From: a virus | Virus record (IMG/VR): IMGVR_UViG_3300031839_002061 | Span: 1 to 32,342 of that record | DNA: 32,342 nucleotides | Direction: 5' to 3' (one strand) | Part shown: piece after piece, positions 21,470 through 31,204 of the stretch | Layout of the letters: each line of letters starts with the position of its first letter | How positions within the stretch are numbered: position 1 is the stretch's first letter | Notes under the pieces: model-generated | Databases searched by the model: none | What the model was told of the DNA's origin: nothing | Seen by the model: the letters and a program-made list of their open reading frames with translations, nothing else | Position numbers and translations under genes: made by a program

Positions 21470-23867
21470 CGTCCGCCTCGCCGCCGTGGGCGGACGGCAG
21501 GTGCGCGCCGAACTGGAGGGTGTTGGCGAAGCCGGGTCGCGCGGCTTCGGACGGCTGAGCCGGGAGATGGAAGCGGCGAACGCTCGCCTCGCGGCGTTTT
21601 CTCGCCGTGTAGCAGTGGCTGCGGCTGCCGCCGTAGCGGCTGCAGCCGCCGCTGGGGTGGCGATGGTGCGCTCTGGGCTCTCGAGCGTCGATGCGCAGGC
21701 CAAGCTTGCGCAGTCGCTCGGCACCACCGTCGCCTCGATCCAGACGCTGGAGCGCGCGGGCGAACTGGCGGGCGTCTCCATGTCCGGCATCGAACAGGCG
21801 ACGAAGGACCTGACGCGCCGTCTGAGCCAGGCGGCCGCCGGGACCGGCCCTGCTGCCGATGCGCTGGACCGGCTGGGGCTCTCGGCCAACGAGCTGATCG
21901 CGCTGCCGCTGGATCAGCGTGTGGCGGCCATCAACTCCGCCATCGAGAGCTTTGTGCCCGCCGCCGAGCGCGCGGCCGTGGCAGGCCAGCTCTTCGGCGA
22001 GGAAGGCTCCATCGCCATAAGCCGGATCGACACCGCGACGCTGCGCCAGGCGACGGAGGACGTGCTTGCTTTCGGGGTCGTCGTCTCGGAGCAGGATGCC
22101 GACCAGATCGAGCGCACGAACGATGCGATCTCCCGGCTCGGGCTGATCTGGCGCGGGCTGTCGAACCGGCTCGCGGTGGCTGCAGCCCCCGCGCTGGAAG
22201 CCGTCGCCAACGCCATGGCGGCGGTCGCCAGCCGCACCGGGCCGCTCGGCATCGCCATTCGCGGTCTCTTCGACAATATCGGCCGCCTGACCACCTACGC
22301 GGCCACCTTCGCAGCATTCCTGGCTGGGCGCTGGGTGGCCGGCATGGCCGCCGCGGCGCTCTCCGTCCGTGGCCTCGCCACGGCGCTGGTCGTCCTGCGC
22401 GGTGCGCTGATCCGCACCGGCATCGGGGCGCTGATCGTGGGCGCGGGCGAACTCGTCTACCAGTTCACCCGCCTCGTCTCCGGCGCGGGCGGGTTTGGCG
22501 AGGCGATGTCGCTCCTGAAAGACCTCGCCGTCGAGGTCTGGGACCGTATCAACTTGGGCGCTGCGGCAGCGGGTGCTGCGGCCACGGCGATGTTCTTCGA
22601 CCTGAAGGCCGATGCGGCCTCTGGAATGCAGAGCGCCATCGAAAGCGTGGTGGCCTTCGGCAATACGGCCGCGAACACCTTCGAGGGGGCATATGAGGCG
22701 ATCAAGGCAATCTGGGGCATGCTCCCGGCGGCCATCGGCGATCTGACGTTTCAGGCGGCCAACAGCCTGATCGATGGCGTCGAAGCTATGCTGAACGGCG
22801 TTGTTTCCCGGATCAACACGTTCATTGGTGGGATCAATCAGGGGCTGGAAGCGCTCGGGTCCGAACGACGCATCTCGATCATCCCCGATCTTGAGCTGGG
22901 CCAGATCGAGAACCGGTTTGAGGGTGCCGCGACGGCCGCGACGACCGCTGCTCAGACTGCCTTTGACCGGGCTTTCGAGGACAATCCGCTCTCCGCGCCC
23001 GATCTCGGTCTGACCGAGGCGGCCAACACCGCACTTGCAACAGCCAACACCTATCGCGGGGCTGCACGCGACCTGGCCGAGGGCGCGCGTGCGCCACTCG
23101 CAAGCTGGCAGGCCCTGCGTGACGCGGTACAGGGCAGCAAGGAGGGTGGCATAGACGCGCTGACCGAAGCGACCGGCGCGGCGGACCGTCTGGAGACCGC
23201 CCTTGGCGATGCCGGACGGGCGGCCACTGGTGCGGGTACTGCGGCCGGGGCTGCTGCCGCTGCCGCCAAACCCGACACCGAAGCCGCCGTCACCGGCTGG
23301 CAGGCGGTCACCGCAGCACTTTCCGACTATGCCAGCAAGGCCCGGGATATCGGTGGCGATATTGGCCAAAGCCTCGTCAGCGCGTTCCAATCGGCCGAGA
23401 ATGCTGTGGGTGAGTTCGTGAAAACCGGCAAACTGGACTTCCGCGATCTGGTCACGTCGCTGCTCGCCGATCTCGCCAAACTGGCGGCGCGGCGGTTCAT
23501 CCTGGGACCGATCGCCAACGCGCTCTCCGGCGCGCTTGGGGGTGCGGGCGGGATCTTCGCGAACATTCTGCATGCGGGCGGCATGGTCGACTCGGCGAGC
23601 CCCTCCCGCATGGTTCCGGCGATGGCCTTTGCGGCTGCGCCCCGGATGCATTCCGGCGGTTTGGCGGGGCTGCGCCACGATGAAGTCCCCGCGATCCTGC
23701 AGCGCGGCGAGCGCGTGCTGTCGCGGCGCGAGGCGCAATCCTACGGAGCAGGCGGCGGCGTCAACGTCACCATCATGGCCCGCGATGCCGAAAGCTTCCG
23801 CCAGTCCCGCACACAGGTCGCGGCCGACATCGCCCGCGCCGTGTCCCTTGGGCGGAGGGGCATGTGA
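21450..23867 (+). CDS. tail tape measure protein, lambda gpH type
   Basis: An 805-residue Ala-rich helical protein that sets tail length. An N-terminal coiled region (residues ~25-50) is followed by a hydrophobic stretch (~53-72, AAAAAVAAAAAAGVAMV). A second hydrophobic region lies at ~277-330. The C-terminal ~150 residues (LDFRDLVTSLLADLAKLAAR, RMHSGGLAGLRHDEVPAILQ, GERVLSRREA, GGGVNVTIMARDAESFRQSR) match the lambda tape measure C-terminal domain. It is long enough for a long non-contractile tail. The start overlaps the chaperone extension; the stop overlaps the next start. Confidence 0.92.
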   Translation: MAEKRVSVRLAAVGGRQVRAELEGVGEAGSRGFGRLSREMEAANARLAAFSRRVAVAAAAAVAAAAAAGVAMVRSGLSSVDAQAKLAQSLGTTVASIQTLERAGELAGVSMSGIEQATKDLTRRLSQAAAGTGPAADALDRLGLSANELIALPLDQRVAAINSAIESFVPAAERAAVAGQLFGEEGSIAISRIDTATLRQATEDVLAFGVVVSEQDADQIERTNDAISRLGLIWRGLSNRLAVAAAPALEAVANAMAAVASRTGPLGIAIRGLFDNIGRLTTYAATFAAFLAGRWVAGMAAAALSVRGLATALVVLRGALIRTGIGALIVGAGELVYQFTRLVSGAGGFGEAMSLLKDLAVEVWDRINLGAAAAGAAATAMFFDLKADAASGMQSAIESVVAFGNTAANTFEGAYEAIKAIWGMLPAAIGDLTFQAANSLIDGVEAMLNGVVSRINTFIGGINQGLEALGSERRISIIPDLELGQIENRFEGAATAATTAAQTAFDRAFEDNPLSAPDLGLTEAANTALATANTYRGAARDLAEGARAPLASWQALRDAVQGSKEGGIDALTEATGAADRLETALGDAGRAATGAGTAAGAAAAAAKPDTEAAVTGWQAVTAALSDYASKARDIGGDIGQSLVSAFQSAENAVGEFVKTGKLDFRDLVTSLLADLAKLAARRFILGPIANALSGALGGAGGIFANILHAGGMVDSASPSRMVPAMAFAAAPRMHSGGLAGLRHDEVPAILQRGERVLSRREAQSYGAGGGVNVTIMARDAESFRQSRTQVAADIARAVSLGRRGM

Positions 23868-24493
23868 TGGCGTTTCACGAGGTCAGGTTTCCCGACAACA
23901 TCAGCCGGGGCGCGCGCGGCGGGCCGGAACGGCGCACGCAGATCGTCGAACTCGCCTCGGGCGACGAGGAGCGCAACGCCAGCTGGGCGAACAGCCGCCG
24001 CCGCTACGATGTCGCCTACGGCATCCGCCGCGCCGACGATCTGGCGGCGGTCGTGGCCTTCTTCGAAGCGCGGAACGGTCGTCTGCATGGCTTCCGCTTC
24101 AAGGACTGGGGCGATCACAAGTCCTGCCTGCCTTCGGGCACGCCGTCGCCGACGGATCAGTCGATCGGCACTGGCGACGGCACGACCACCGCCTTCCAGC
24201 TGGTCAAGCACTACGCCTCGGGCAGCCAGACCTGGACCCGCACAATCGCCAAGCCGGTCGCCGGCACGGTGAGGGTCGCGCTCGATGGCGCTGAGCAGAT
24301 CGACGACTGGTCCGTCGATACGACCACCGGGGTCGTGACCTTCGACATTGCGCCGGCCGCGGGCGTCGCCGTCACCGCGGGCTTCGCCTTCGACGTGCCC
24401 GTCCGCTTCGACACCGACGTGCTCGACGTGACGCTCGATCTCGAGCGGCTCGGCTCGATCACCTCCATCCCGCTTCTGGAACTGCGCCGATGA
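23867..24493 (+). CDS. DUF2460 distal tail protein (GTA gp12-like)
   Basis: A 208-residue distal tail protein of the DUF2460 family. Family signature: FHEVRFPDNISRGARGGPER, RRYDVAYGIRRADDLAAVVA, FFEARNGRLHGFRFKDWGDH, then a beta C-terminus (TGVVTFDIAPAAGVAVTAGF) ending ITSIPLLELRR. In Rhodobacter GTA the same family caps the tail tube. GTG 23864 is an alternative start; ATG 23867, overlapping the tape measure stop by one base, is preferred. It is the first gene of a four-gene GTA-like block, all coupled by overlaps or short gaps. Confidence 0.9.
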   Translation: MAFHEVRFPDNISRGARGGPERRTQIVELASGDEERNASWANSRRRYDVAYGIRRADDLAAVVAFFEARNGRLHGFRFKDWGDHKSCLPSGTPSPTDQSIGTGDGTTTAFQLVKHYASGSQTWTRTIAKPVAGTVRVALDGAEQIDDWSVDTTTGVVTFDIAPAAGVAVTAGFAFDVPVRFDTDVLDVTLDLERLGSITSIPLLELRR

Positions 24494-25374
24494 AGACCCT
24501 CGCTCCCGACCTGCAGGCCCATCTCGAAGATGGCACGACGACGCTCGCCTGGTGCTGGCGGATCGCGCGCGCCGATGGCGTCACCTTCGGCTTCACCGAT
24601 CACGACCGGACGCTCACCTTCGACGGAACGGACTTCGAGCCCGAGAGCGGATTGACGGCTTCCGAGGTCCGCTCGGGATCGGACTTGTCGGTCGATGCGC
24701 AGGACGCAGAGGGCGTGCTGACCTCGGACCGCATCACCGAGACCGACATTCTCGACGGCCGCTGGGACAACGCCGAGGTCGAGGTCTGGCGTGTGAACTG
24801 GGCGGACACGGGCCAGCGCGTGCTGATGCGGCGCGGGGCTATCGGCCAGATCCGGCGCGGGCGGCTCGCCTTCGTCGCCGAGGTGCGATCGCTCGCCCAT
24901 GTGCTCGGCCAGACGGTCGGGCGGACCTTCCAGGCGACCTGCGATGCCGCGCTCGGGGATGCGCGCTGCGGGGTCGATCTGGAGGACCCCGCCTACAAGG
25001 GGACGGGCGCCGTCATCGATCTCCTGCGCGACCGGGCCTTCACCGCCTCGGGCCTCGGCGGGTTCGTCTTCGGCTGGTTCACCTTCGGCACGCTGGACTG
25101 GACGAGCGGCGCGAATGCCGGGCGGCGCACCGAGGTGCTGGGCCATGATGTCACGGACGGCATCGCTGTGCTGATGCTCCTCGAAGCGCCGGTGCGCGCG
25201 ATCGCCGAGGGCGACGGCTTCACCATCCGCGCGGGCTGCGACAAGCGCATGGAGACCTGCGGGGCGAAGTTCGCCAACACCGCCAACTTTCGCGGTTTCC
25301 CGCACATCCCCGGCCAGGACGCCGTGCTGCGCTATGCCACCAAGGACGGCGGGCATGAAGGGTCCGTGCTGTGA
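24490..25374 (+). CDS. DUF2163 / BR0599-type tail hub protein (GTA gp13-like)
   Basis: A 294-residue tail hub component. The N-terminal DUF2163 part shows LAWCWRIARADGVTFGFTDH, LTFDGTDFEPESGLTASEVR and EVEVWRVNWADTGQRVLMRR. The C-terminal BR0599-like part has paired cysteines (ATCDAALGDARCGVDL; AGCDKRMETCGAKFANTANF) and FRGFPHIPGQD. Both are hallmarks of the family, in which the Cys-rich part is known in GTA to bind an iron-sulfur cluster in the hub. ATGA overlap with the previous gene; GTGA overlap with the next. Confidence 0.9.
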   Translation: MKTLAPDLQAHLEDGTTTLAWCWRIARADGVTFGFTDHDRTLTFDGTDFEPESGLTASEVRSGSDLSVDAQDAEGVLTSDRITETDILDGRWDNAEVEVWRVNWADTGQRVLMRRGAIGQIRRGRLAFVAEVRSLAHVLGQTVGRTFQATCDAALGDARCGVDLEDPAYKGTGAVIDLLRDRAFTASGLGGFVFGWFTFGTLDWTSGANAGRRTEVLGHDVTDGIAVLMLLEAPVRAIAEGDGFTIRAGCDKRMETCGAKFANTANFRGFPHIPGQDAVLRYATKDGGHEGSVL

Positions 25375-25805
25375 TCTCCGCCGATCCCACCCGCGTCATC
25401 GCCATCGCGCGGTCCTGGCTGGGCACGCCGTATCACGACCAGGCGAGCCTGCGCGGCGTCGGCTGCGATTGCCTCGGCCTCGCGCGGGGCATCTGGCGCG
25501 AGGTCGTCGGCACCGAACCCTTCCTGATCCCGCCCTACAGTCGCGACTGGGGCGAGACCGGCCCGCGCGAGGTTCTGGCCGAGGGGGCGCGGCGCATGAT
25601 GATCGAGGTGGAACCGGCGGCAGCCGGTCCCGGCACGCTGGTGCTCTTCCGCATGAAGCCCCGCGCCATCGCCAAGCATGTCGGGATCCTGACCGGGCCC
25701 GAGCGCTTCCTCCATGCCTATGAGCGCCTCGGCGTGATCGAGGAACCGCTCACCCCATCCTGGCGGCGGCGCATCGCCTTCGCCTTTCTCTTCCCGCAAC
25801 GCTGA
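25371..25805 (+). CDS. NlpC/P60 peptidoglycan hydrolase of the tail tip (GTA gp14-like)
   Basis: A 144-residue cysteine peptidase that should open the host cell wall during DNA entry. Motifs: WLGTPYHDQ, GCDCLGLARG with catalytic C34, KHVGIL with H103, and FLHAY with H115, the Cys-His-His triad pattern of NlpC/P60. The start is GTG, overlapping the previous stop (GTGA). It sits between the hub and the megatron, exactly as in GTA clusters. Confidence 0.92.
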   Translation: MISADPTRVIAIARSWLGTPYHDQASLRGVGCDCLGLARGIWREVVGTEPFLIPPYSRDWGETGPREVLAEGARRMMIEVEPAAAGPGTLVLFRMKPRAIAKHVGILTGPERFLHAYERLGVIEEPLTPSWRRRIAFAFLFPQR

Positions 25806-25814
25806 GACCCGAAC

Positions 25815-28800
25815 ATGGCCACCCTCGTTCTCGGTGCCGCAGGCGCTGCCATTGGCGGCAGCATCGGCGGCGCGATCCTCGGCGTCAGCGCCGCGACCAT
25901 CGGCGGCTTCATCGGCTCCACCATCGGATCGGTCGTCGACAGCTGGATCATCTCGTCGCTGGCGCCCACCCAGCGCATCGAGGGCGCGCGGCTCGACACG
26001 CTGCGCATCACCTCCGCCACCGAAGGCGCAGTGATCCCGCGGCTCTATGGTCGAATGCGGATGGGCGGCAACATCATCTGGGCGACCGATTTCCGCGAGG
26101 AGACGAAGACCACCACGCAGGGTGGCGGCAAGGGCGGCGGGGGCGGCAAGGTCAAGACGACCGAGTATCTGTACTATGCCAGCTTCGCCGTGGCGCTTTG
26201 CGAAGGCCCGGTTACCGGCATCGGGCGCATCTGGGCCGACGGCAAGCCGATGGACCTCTCCGGCGTCACCTGGCGCTGGTATCCGGGAGACGAGGCGCAG
26301 ACGGCGGACCCGTTCATCGCGGCCAGGATGGGCGCGGCCAACACCCCCGCCTATCGCGGCACGGCCTACGTGGTGTTCGAGGAACTCGCGCTGTCCACCT
26401 ATGGCAACCGCCTGCCGCAACTCTCCTTCGAGGTCTTCCGGCCACTCGCCGATCCCGACACGGCCGAGGGGCTGACCCGTGCCGTCACCATGATCCCGGC
26501 CTCGGGCGAGTTCACCTACGCGACGACCGGCATCCGCAAGGGCAGCGGCGGCGCGCAGATCCCCGAGAACCTGAACGCGCTCTCGGATACCGCCGACATG
26601 GTGGTGGCGCTCGACCGCCTGCAGGCCATGGTGCCCAAGGTCGAGAGCGTCAGCCTCGTCGTCGCGTGGTTCGGGAATGACCTGCGCGCGAGCGACTGCA
26701 CGATCCGTCCTGGGGTCGAGGTCTCGGCGAAGACCACCAGCCCGGAGACCTGGTCCGTCGACGGCGTCTCACGCGCTGCAGCCCATCTCGTCAGCCGAGA
26801 CGACCAGGACCGGCCCGTCTATGGCGGCACGCCGTCCGACTTCGCCGTGGTCCAGGCGATCCAGGAGATGAAGGCGCGCGGTCTGCGCGTGACCTTCTAT
26901 CCGTTCATCCTGATGGACGTGCCGCCCGGCAACAGCCTGCCGAACCCCTATTCCGACGACGCCGCCGGGACGGGTCAGCCCGCCTTTCCCTGGCGGGGGC
27001 GGATCACCTGTTCGCCCGCTGCGGGTTACGCAGGAACGGTAGACAAGACCGCCACGGTAGCCACGCAGGTATCGGCGCTGTTCGGCGCGGCCACGCCGGG
27101 CAGTTTCAGCGTCTCGGGTGAGAGCGTCAGCTGGACCGGATCACCAACCGACTGGGGCCTCCGTCGCATGGTGCTGCATTATGCCCACCTCTGCGCGGCG
27201 GCGGGCGGCGTCGATGCCTTCCTGATCGGGACCGAGATGCCGGGGCTGACCACGATCCGCTCGGGCGCGTCAACCTATCCGGCCGTGCAGGCCTATCGGG
27301 ATCTGCTCGCCGATGTGCGCTCGATCCTCGGGTCCGGGACGAAGATCGGCTATGCCGCCGACTGGTCGGAGTATTTCGGCCACCAGCCCGGCGATGGCTC
27401 GGGCGACGTGTTCTTCCACCTCGATCCGCTCTGGGCGGATCCGGAGATCGATTTCGTCGGCATCGACAACTACATGCCGCTCTCCGACTGGCGGGACGGC
27501 TTCGAGCATGCGGACGCGGCCGAGGGCTGGCCCGCGATCTACGACCGGGCCTACCTGCAGGGGAACATCGCGGGCGGTGAAGGCTTCGACTGGTTCTATG
27601 CCAGCGCGGCGGGCCGATCCGCGCAGGTCCGCACCGCGATCACGGATGGCGCGGCGGCCAAGCCGTGGGTCTTTCGCTACAAGGATCTTCGCGCCTGGTG
27701 GTCGAACGCACACTACGACCGTCCGGGCGGTGTGGAGAGCGCGACGCCGACGGCGTGGGCGCCGCAGTCCAAGCCGATCTGGTTCACCGAGCTGGGCTGC
27801 CCGGCCATCGACCGTGGCACCAACCAGCCCAACGTCTTTTTCGATCCGAAGTCCTCGGAGAGCTTCACGCCGCATTTCTCGCGGGGCTGGCGCGACGACG
27901 CCATCCAGCGTGCCTATCTCGAGGCGACGTATCTCTGGTGGAGCACCCCGGCGAACAACCCGGTGTCCTCGGTCTACGGCGGCCGGATGGTGCATGTGCC
28001 GGAATGCGCCGCCTGGACCTGGGACGCGCGGCCCTATCCGTTCTTTCCGGCGCTGACCGATGTCTGGACGGACGGCGCGAACTGGCGGCTCGGGCACTGG
28101 CTGACCGGGCGGCTCGGGGCGGTGTCGCTCGCAGCGCTCGTCCGCCACCTCTGTCTGCGGGCGGGGCTCCCCGAGGACCTGATCGATGTCACCGGGCTTT
28201 GGGGCGCGGTCGAAGGCTACGCCATCACCGCGCTGGAGAGTCCGCGCGCCTCGATCACCACGCTGTCGCGCCACTTCGGCTTCGACGCGGTGGAAACCGA
28301 GGGCGTGATCCGCTTCGTCATGCGCGGCCGGGCCTCCGTCGCCATCCTTGCGCCCGACGATCTGGTGGCCGCCCGCGAGGGCGATGTGCTGGAACTGACG
28401 CGCGGCCAGGAGACGGAGCTGCCGCAGGCGTTGAAGTGGCAGGTCGCACGCGCCGACGAGGATTACGACGCGGCCCTCGTCGAGGCGCGGCGCATCACCG
28501 TGGATACGACGCGCATCGCCTCGGAGTCCTTCCCGATGGCGGTGCCGCCCGAGGAGGCCGAGCGCCGTTGCCGCCGCGCGCTGATGGAGGCGTGGGTGGG
28601 TCGCGAGACCGCAGCCTTCCGATTGCCGCCCTCGCGGCTCGCGCTCGATCCGGCCGACGCGATCCGCCTGGAGCATGACGGGCGGTTGGTCGATCTGCGG
28701 CTCGTCTCCATCGCCGACGCCGAGGCGCGCGGCATCGAGGCGGTCCGTCAGGACCGGGCGACCTATGATCTGCCGCCTGGCGATCCCCGCGCTGCGTCAC

Positions 28801-29780
28801 TGACGCGGGCTGTCGTGTTCGGCGCGCCGGATGCGGTGCTGATGGACCTGCCGCAGCTGACTGAGGACCAGTCCGCGCATCGACCGCTGGTCGCCGCGCA
28901 CGCGGTGCCCTGGCCGGGCGAGATGGCGGTGTTCCGCAGCCCTTCGACGGACGGGTTTGAGTTGCTGACCACCTTCGGCAGTCGCGCCCGGATCGGGGTG
29001 CTGGTGTCGGACTTGTACGCGGGGCCCACCTCGCGCTTCGACCTCGGCAATGCGCTGGTGGTCGATCTGCTCACTGGCACGCTGGAAAGCGTCACCGACC
29101 TGACGCTGTTCGGCGGCGCCAACGCGCTGGCCATCGAGAACGCGCCCGGCACGTGGGAGATTGTGCAGGCGGGCGCGGCTGAATTGTTGGCGCCCGGTCG
29201 ATATCGGCTGACACGGCTCCTGCGCGGACAGCGCGGGACCGAGGGCGCCATAGGCAACCCGGCGCCCGCCGGCGCGCGAGTCGTGGTGCTCGACACTGCA
29301 CTCGCGTCACTACCAGTCGCCGAGGCGGACCTTGGGATCCCGTGGAACTGGCGCATCGGCCCGGCGAGCCGTCCGGTCAGCGACGAGACCTATGTGGCGC
29401 AGACCTTCACGCCTGCGGGCGTCGGGCTGCGGCCGTTCTCCGTCGCCCATGTCGAACAGCCGTGGCGCACGCCGCGCTCGCCCGGCGATCTGACGATCCG
29501 CTGGACGCGCCGCTCCCGTGCGCTCGCCGCCGACAGCTGGGGCGGGCTCGAGGTGCCGATGGCCGAGGAGCTCGAAGCCTACGAGGTCGAGATTCTCGAC
29601 GGCGCCACAGTAAAGCGGGTGCTGAGCACCGCCACCACCAGCGCGGTCTACACCGCCGCAGACCAGACCGCCGATTGGGGCGCGCCGCTTGAGCCCGGCG
29701 ACACGCTCGACCTCCGCATTTACCAGCTCTCCGCCCTCGTCGGGCGGGGCGCACCCAAGATTGTCACGCTAAGCTTCTGA
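25815..29780 (+). CDS. GTA-type baseplate megatron with TIM-barrel domain (gp15-like)
   Basis: A 1321-residue tail tip protein. The N-terminal ~45 residues are Gly/Ala-rich and hydrophobic (GAAGAAIGGSIGGAILGVSA). A structural region follows with IPRLYGRMRMGGNIIWATDF and a Gly/Lys loop (GGGKGGGGGKVKTTEYLYYA). A glycoside-hydrolase-like TIM barrel lies at about 440-750 (KIGYAADWSEYFGHQPGDGS, FVGIDNYMPLSDWRDG, KPIWFTELGCPAIDRGTNQP). The acidic residues in DNYM and TELG are at positions where hydrolases have catalytic acids. A tail-hub domain occupies ~780-1000 and a beta-rich C-terminus follows (VYTAADQTADWGAPLEPGDT). It matches GTA gp15. It joins the tail tip and probably contacts the envelope. 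Confidence 0.9.
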   Translation: MATLVLGAAGAAIGGSIGGAILGVSAATIGGFIGSTIGSVVDSWIISSLAPTQRIEGARLDTLRITSATEGAVIPRLYGRMRMGGNIIWATDFREETKTTTQGGGKGGGGGKVKTTEYLYYASFAVALCEGPVTGIGRIWADGKPMDLSGVTWRWYPGDEAQTADPFIAARMGAANTPAYRGTAYVVFEELALSTYGNRLPQLSFEVFRPLADPDTAEGLTRAVTMIPASGEFTYATTGIRKGSGGAQIPENLNALSDTADMVVALDRLQAMVPKVESVSLVVAWFGNDLRASDCTIRPGVEVSAKTTSPETWSVDGVSRAAAHLVSRDDQDRPVYGGTPSDFAVVQAIQEMKARGLRVTFYPFILMDVPPGNSLPNPYSDDAAGTGQPAFPWRGRITCSPAAGYAGTVDKTATVATQVSALFGAATPGSFSVSGESVSWTGSPTDWGLRRMVLHYAHLCAAAGGVDAFLIGTEMPGLTTIRSGASTYPAVQAYRDLLADVRSILGSGTKIGYAADWSEYFGHQPGDGSGDVFFHLDPLWADPEIDFVGIDNYMPLSDWRDGFEHADAAEGWPAIYDRAYLQGNIAGGEGFDWFYASAAGRSAQVRTAITDGAAAKPWVFRYKDLRAWWSNAHYDRPGGVESATPTAWAPQSKPIWFTELGCPAIDRGTNQPNVFFDPKSSESFTPHFSRGWRDDAIQRAYLEATYLWWSTPANNPVSSVYGGRMVHVPECAAWTWDARPYPFFPALTDVWTDGANWRLGHWLTGRLGAVSLAALVRHLCLRAGLPEDLIDVTGLWGAVEGYAITALESPRASITTLSRHFGFDAVETEGVIRFVMRGRASVAILAPDDLVAAREGDVLELTRGQETELPQALKWQVARADEDYDAALVEARRITVDTTRIASESFPMAVPPEEAERRCRRALMEAWVGRETAAFRLPPSRLALDPADAIRLEHDGRLVDLRLVSIADAEARGIEAVRQDRATYDLPPGDPRAASLTRAVVFGAPDAVLMDLPQLTEDQSAHRPLVAAHAVPWPGEMAVFRSPSTDGFELLTTFGSRARIGVLVSDLYAGPTSRFDLGNALVVDLLTGTLESVTDLTLFGGANALAIENAPGTWEIVQAGAAELLAPGRYRLTRLLRGQRGTEGAIGNPAPAGARVVVLDTALASLPVAEADLGIPWNWRIGPASRPVSDETYVAQTFTPAGVGLRPFSVAHVEQPWRTPRSPGDLTIRWTRRSRALAADSWGGLEVPMAEELEAYEVEILDGATVKRVLSTATTSAVYTAADQTADWGAPLEPGDTLDLRIYQLSALVGRGAPKIVTLSF

Positions 29781-29787
29781 GGCTCCG

Positions 29788-30864
29788 ATGTCCGACGCCA
29801 CCACCCATCTCCTGCTGCCCTACATCCTGGCGGCGCAGGCCCAGAAGCATGTCACCCACAACGAGGCGCTGCGAATCCTCGACGGGCTCGTGCAGCTCTC
29901 CGTCCTTGACCGGGATTTGACGGCTCCGCCCGGTTCGCCCGCCGATGGCGACCGCTACATCGTCGGGTCAGGCGCGACCGGCGACTGGGCGGGCTGGGAC
30001 CTGAACGTCGCGCTCTGGACCGACGGCGCATGGCTGCGCCTGCCACCGCGGACCGGCTGGCGGGCATGGGTGGAGGACGAAGGACTGCTGCTGGTCTACG
30101 ACGGCGCGGGCTGGATCGGCACCACACCGTCCGCGCTGCAGAACATGGCGCTGGTGGGGCTGGGGACAACGGCGGATGCGTCGAACCCGTTCTCGGCCAA
30201 GCTGAACGCCGCGCTCTGGACCGCGAAGACCGTGGCCGAGGGTGGCACCGGCGATCTCTTCTACACCATGAACAAGGAGGCTGCGGGCGACGACCTCGGC
30301 CTCACACTGCAGACCGGCTTCGTGACAAAGGCGCTGGTGGGGCTCTTCGGCTCTGACCGGTTCCGGCTTGCCGTCTCGGCCGACGGCAGCACCTTCTTCG
30401 ACGGGCTCAGCGTCGACAACGCCACCGGCATCGTCGATCAGCCCCGGCTGCCACGGTTCAAGGCGTACACCAACTACGACAACTATGTCGGCGTCGGGAC
30501 TTGGACGAAGATCGGCCTGAACAACACCGACTACAACGATCAGGGCGCCTTCGACGCCGCGAACAACCACTTCGTGGCGCCCGTGGACGGGACCTACCTG
30601 TTCGGCGCGACGCTGCTCTACAAGATCAACGCCAGCGCCACGGCCCGCATGCGCGGACGACTCGTCCTGAACGGCACGACCGAAATCCGCGGCTCCCTCG
30701 GCGAAATCTCCGCCACGCATGTCTCGCTCGCCACCGCGATCTGGCTGCAGACCATGGTGCCGCTGACCGCGGGCGATACCGTCGAGCTGCAGGGGTATTT
30801 CCGGGTCGCGGACGGCTACTTCGCGGCCGACCACACGTCCTTCTGGGGCTGCAAGATCGGCTGA
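29788..30864 (+). CDS. DUF2793 tail fibre protein with C1q-like C-terminal tip
   Basis: A 358-residue protein, likely the receptor-binding part of the tail. The N-terminal ~110 residues are DUF2793 (LLLPYILAAQAQKHVTHNEA, WAGWDLNVALWTDGAWLRLP), common after GTA-type megatrons. A middle segment (KTVAEGGTGDLFYTMNKEAA) leads to a C-terminal ~130 residues with a C1q/TNF-like signature: GAFDAANNHFVAPVDGTYLF, LTAGDTVELQGYF, and a final DHTSFWGCKIG. C1q folds form trimers that bind ligands. It is the last tail gene, so this tip probably decides host range. The C1q call is by pattern. Confidence 0.78.
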   Translation: MSDATTHLLLPYILAAQAQKHVTHNEALRILDGLVQLSVLDRDLTAPPGSPADGDRYIVGSGATGDWAGWDLNVALWTDGAWLRLPPRTGWRAWVEDEGLLLVYDGAGWIGTTPSALQNMALVGLGTTADASNPFSAKLNAALWTAKTVAEGGTGDLFYTMNKEAAGDDLGLTLQTGFVTKALVGLFGSDRFRLAVSADGSTFFDGLSVDNATGIVDQPRLPRFKAYTNYDNYVGVGTWTKIGLNNTDYNDQGAFDAANNHFVAPVDGTYLFGATLLYKINASATARMRGRLVLNGTTEIRGSLGEISATHVSLATAIWLQTMVPLTAGDTVELQGYFRVADGYFAADHTSFWGCKIG

Positions 30865-30883
30865 GCGACGGAAGGAGGACCCG

Positions 30884-31171
30884 ATGACACCACCCCGATC
30901 CGAGGGCTACGTCCGCATGCCCGACGCCGAGTTCGAGGCGATCCTGACCCGGGCGGCCGAAGGAGGCGCGAAACGCGCGCTGGCCGATGTCGGCCTCGAC
31001 GGCGACGAGGCCGCGCTCGACATCCGTGATCTGCGCTCCCTCGTGGATTGCATCCGGCTGGTGCGCCGCACCGCCATGCAGACCGCCGTCCGCATGATCA
31101 CCACCGGCGTCATGCTGGCGCTGCTGGCGGGCATCGCCATCAAGCTCAAGATCTTCGGCGGCAGCCCATAG
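30884..31171 (+). CDS. small membrane protein, DUF6127-like
   Basis: A 95-residue protein with a soluble N-terminus (EGYVRMPDAEFEAILTRAAE) and one C-terminal membrane segment (about 71-88, ITTGVMLALLAGIAIKLK). I recall similar proteins as DUF6127. It lies between the tail fibre and lysis genes, so a holin-like or membrane-anchoring role is possible but unproven; a single late segment is atypical for a holin. GGAAGGAGGA precedes the start. Confidence 0.7.
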   Translation: MTPPRSEGYVRMPDAEFEAILTRAAEGGAKRALADVGLDGDEAALDIRDLRSLVDCIRLVRRTAMQTAVRMITTGVMLALLAGIAIKLKIFGGSP

Positions 31172-31204
31172 CCGCGCCCCATCCTCATTCATCAGCCCGC
31201 AATG

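Noticed and set aside
21426-23738. 770-codon open frame antisense to the tape measure
   Set aside because: A shadow caused by high G+C third positions. The tape measure has clear family motifs and the antisense product is Arg/Gly-rich with no motif.
23867-29780. The whole element being a true gene transfer agent
   Set aside because: Only the tail tip matches GTA. The GpA terminase, lambda-type head, replication genes, methyltransferases and lysis cassette point to a phage.
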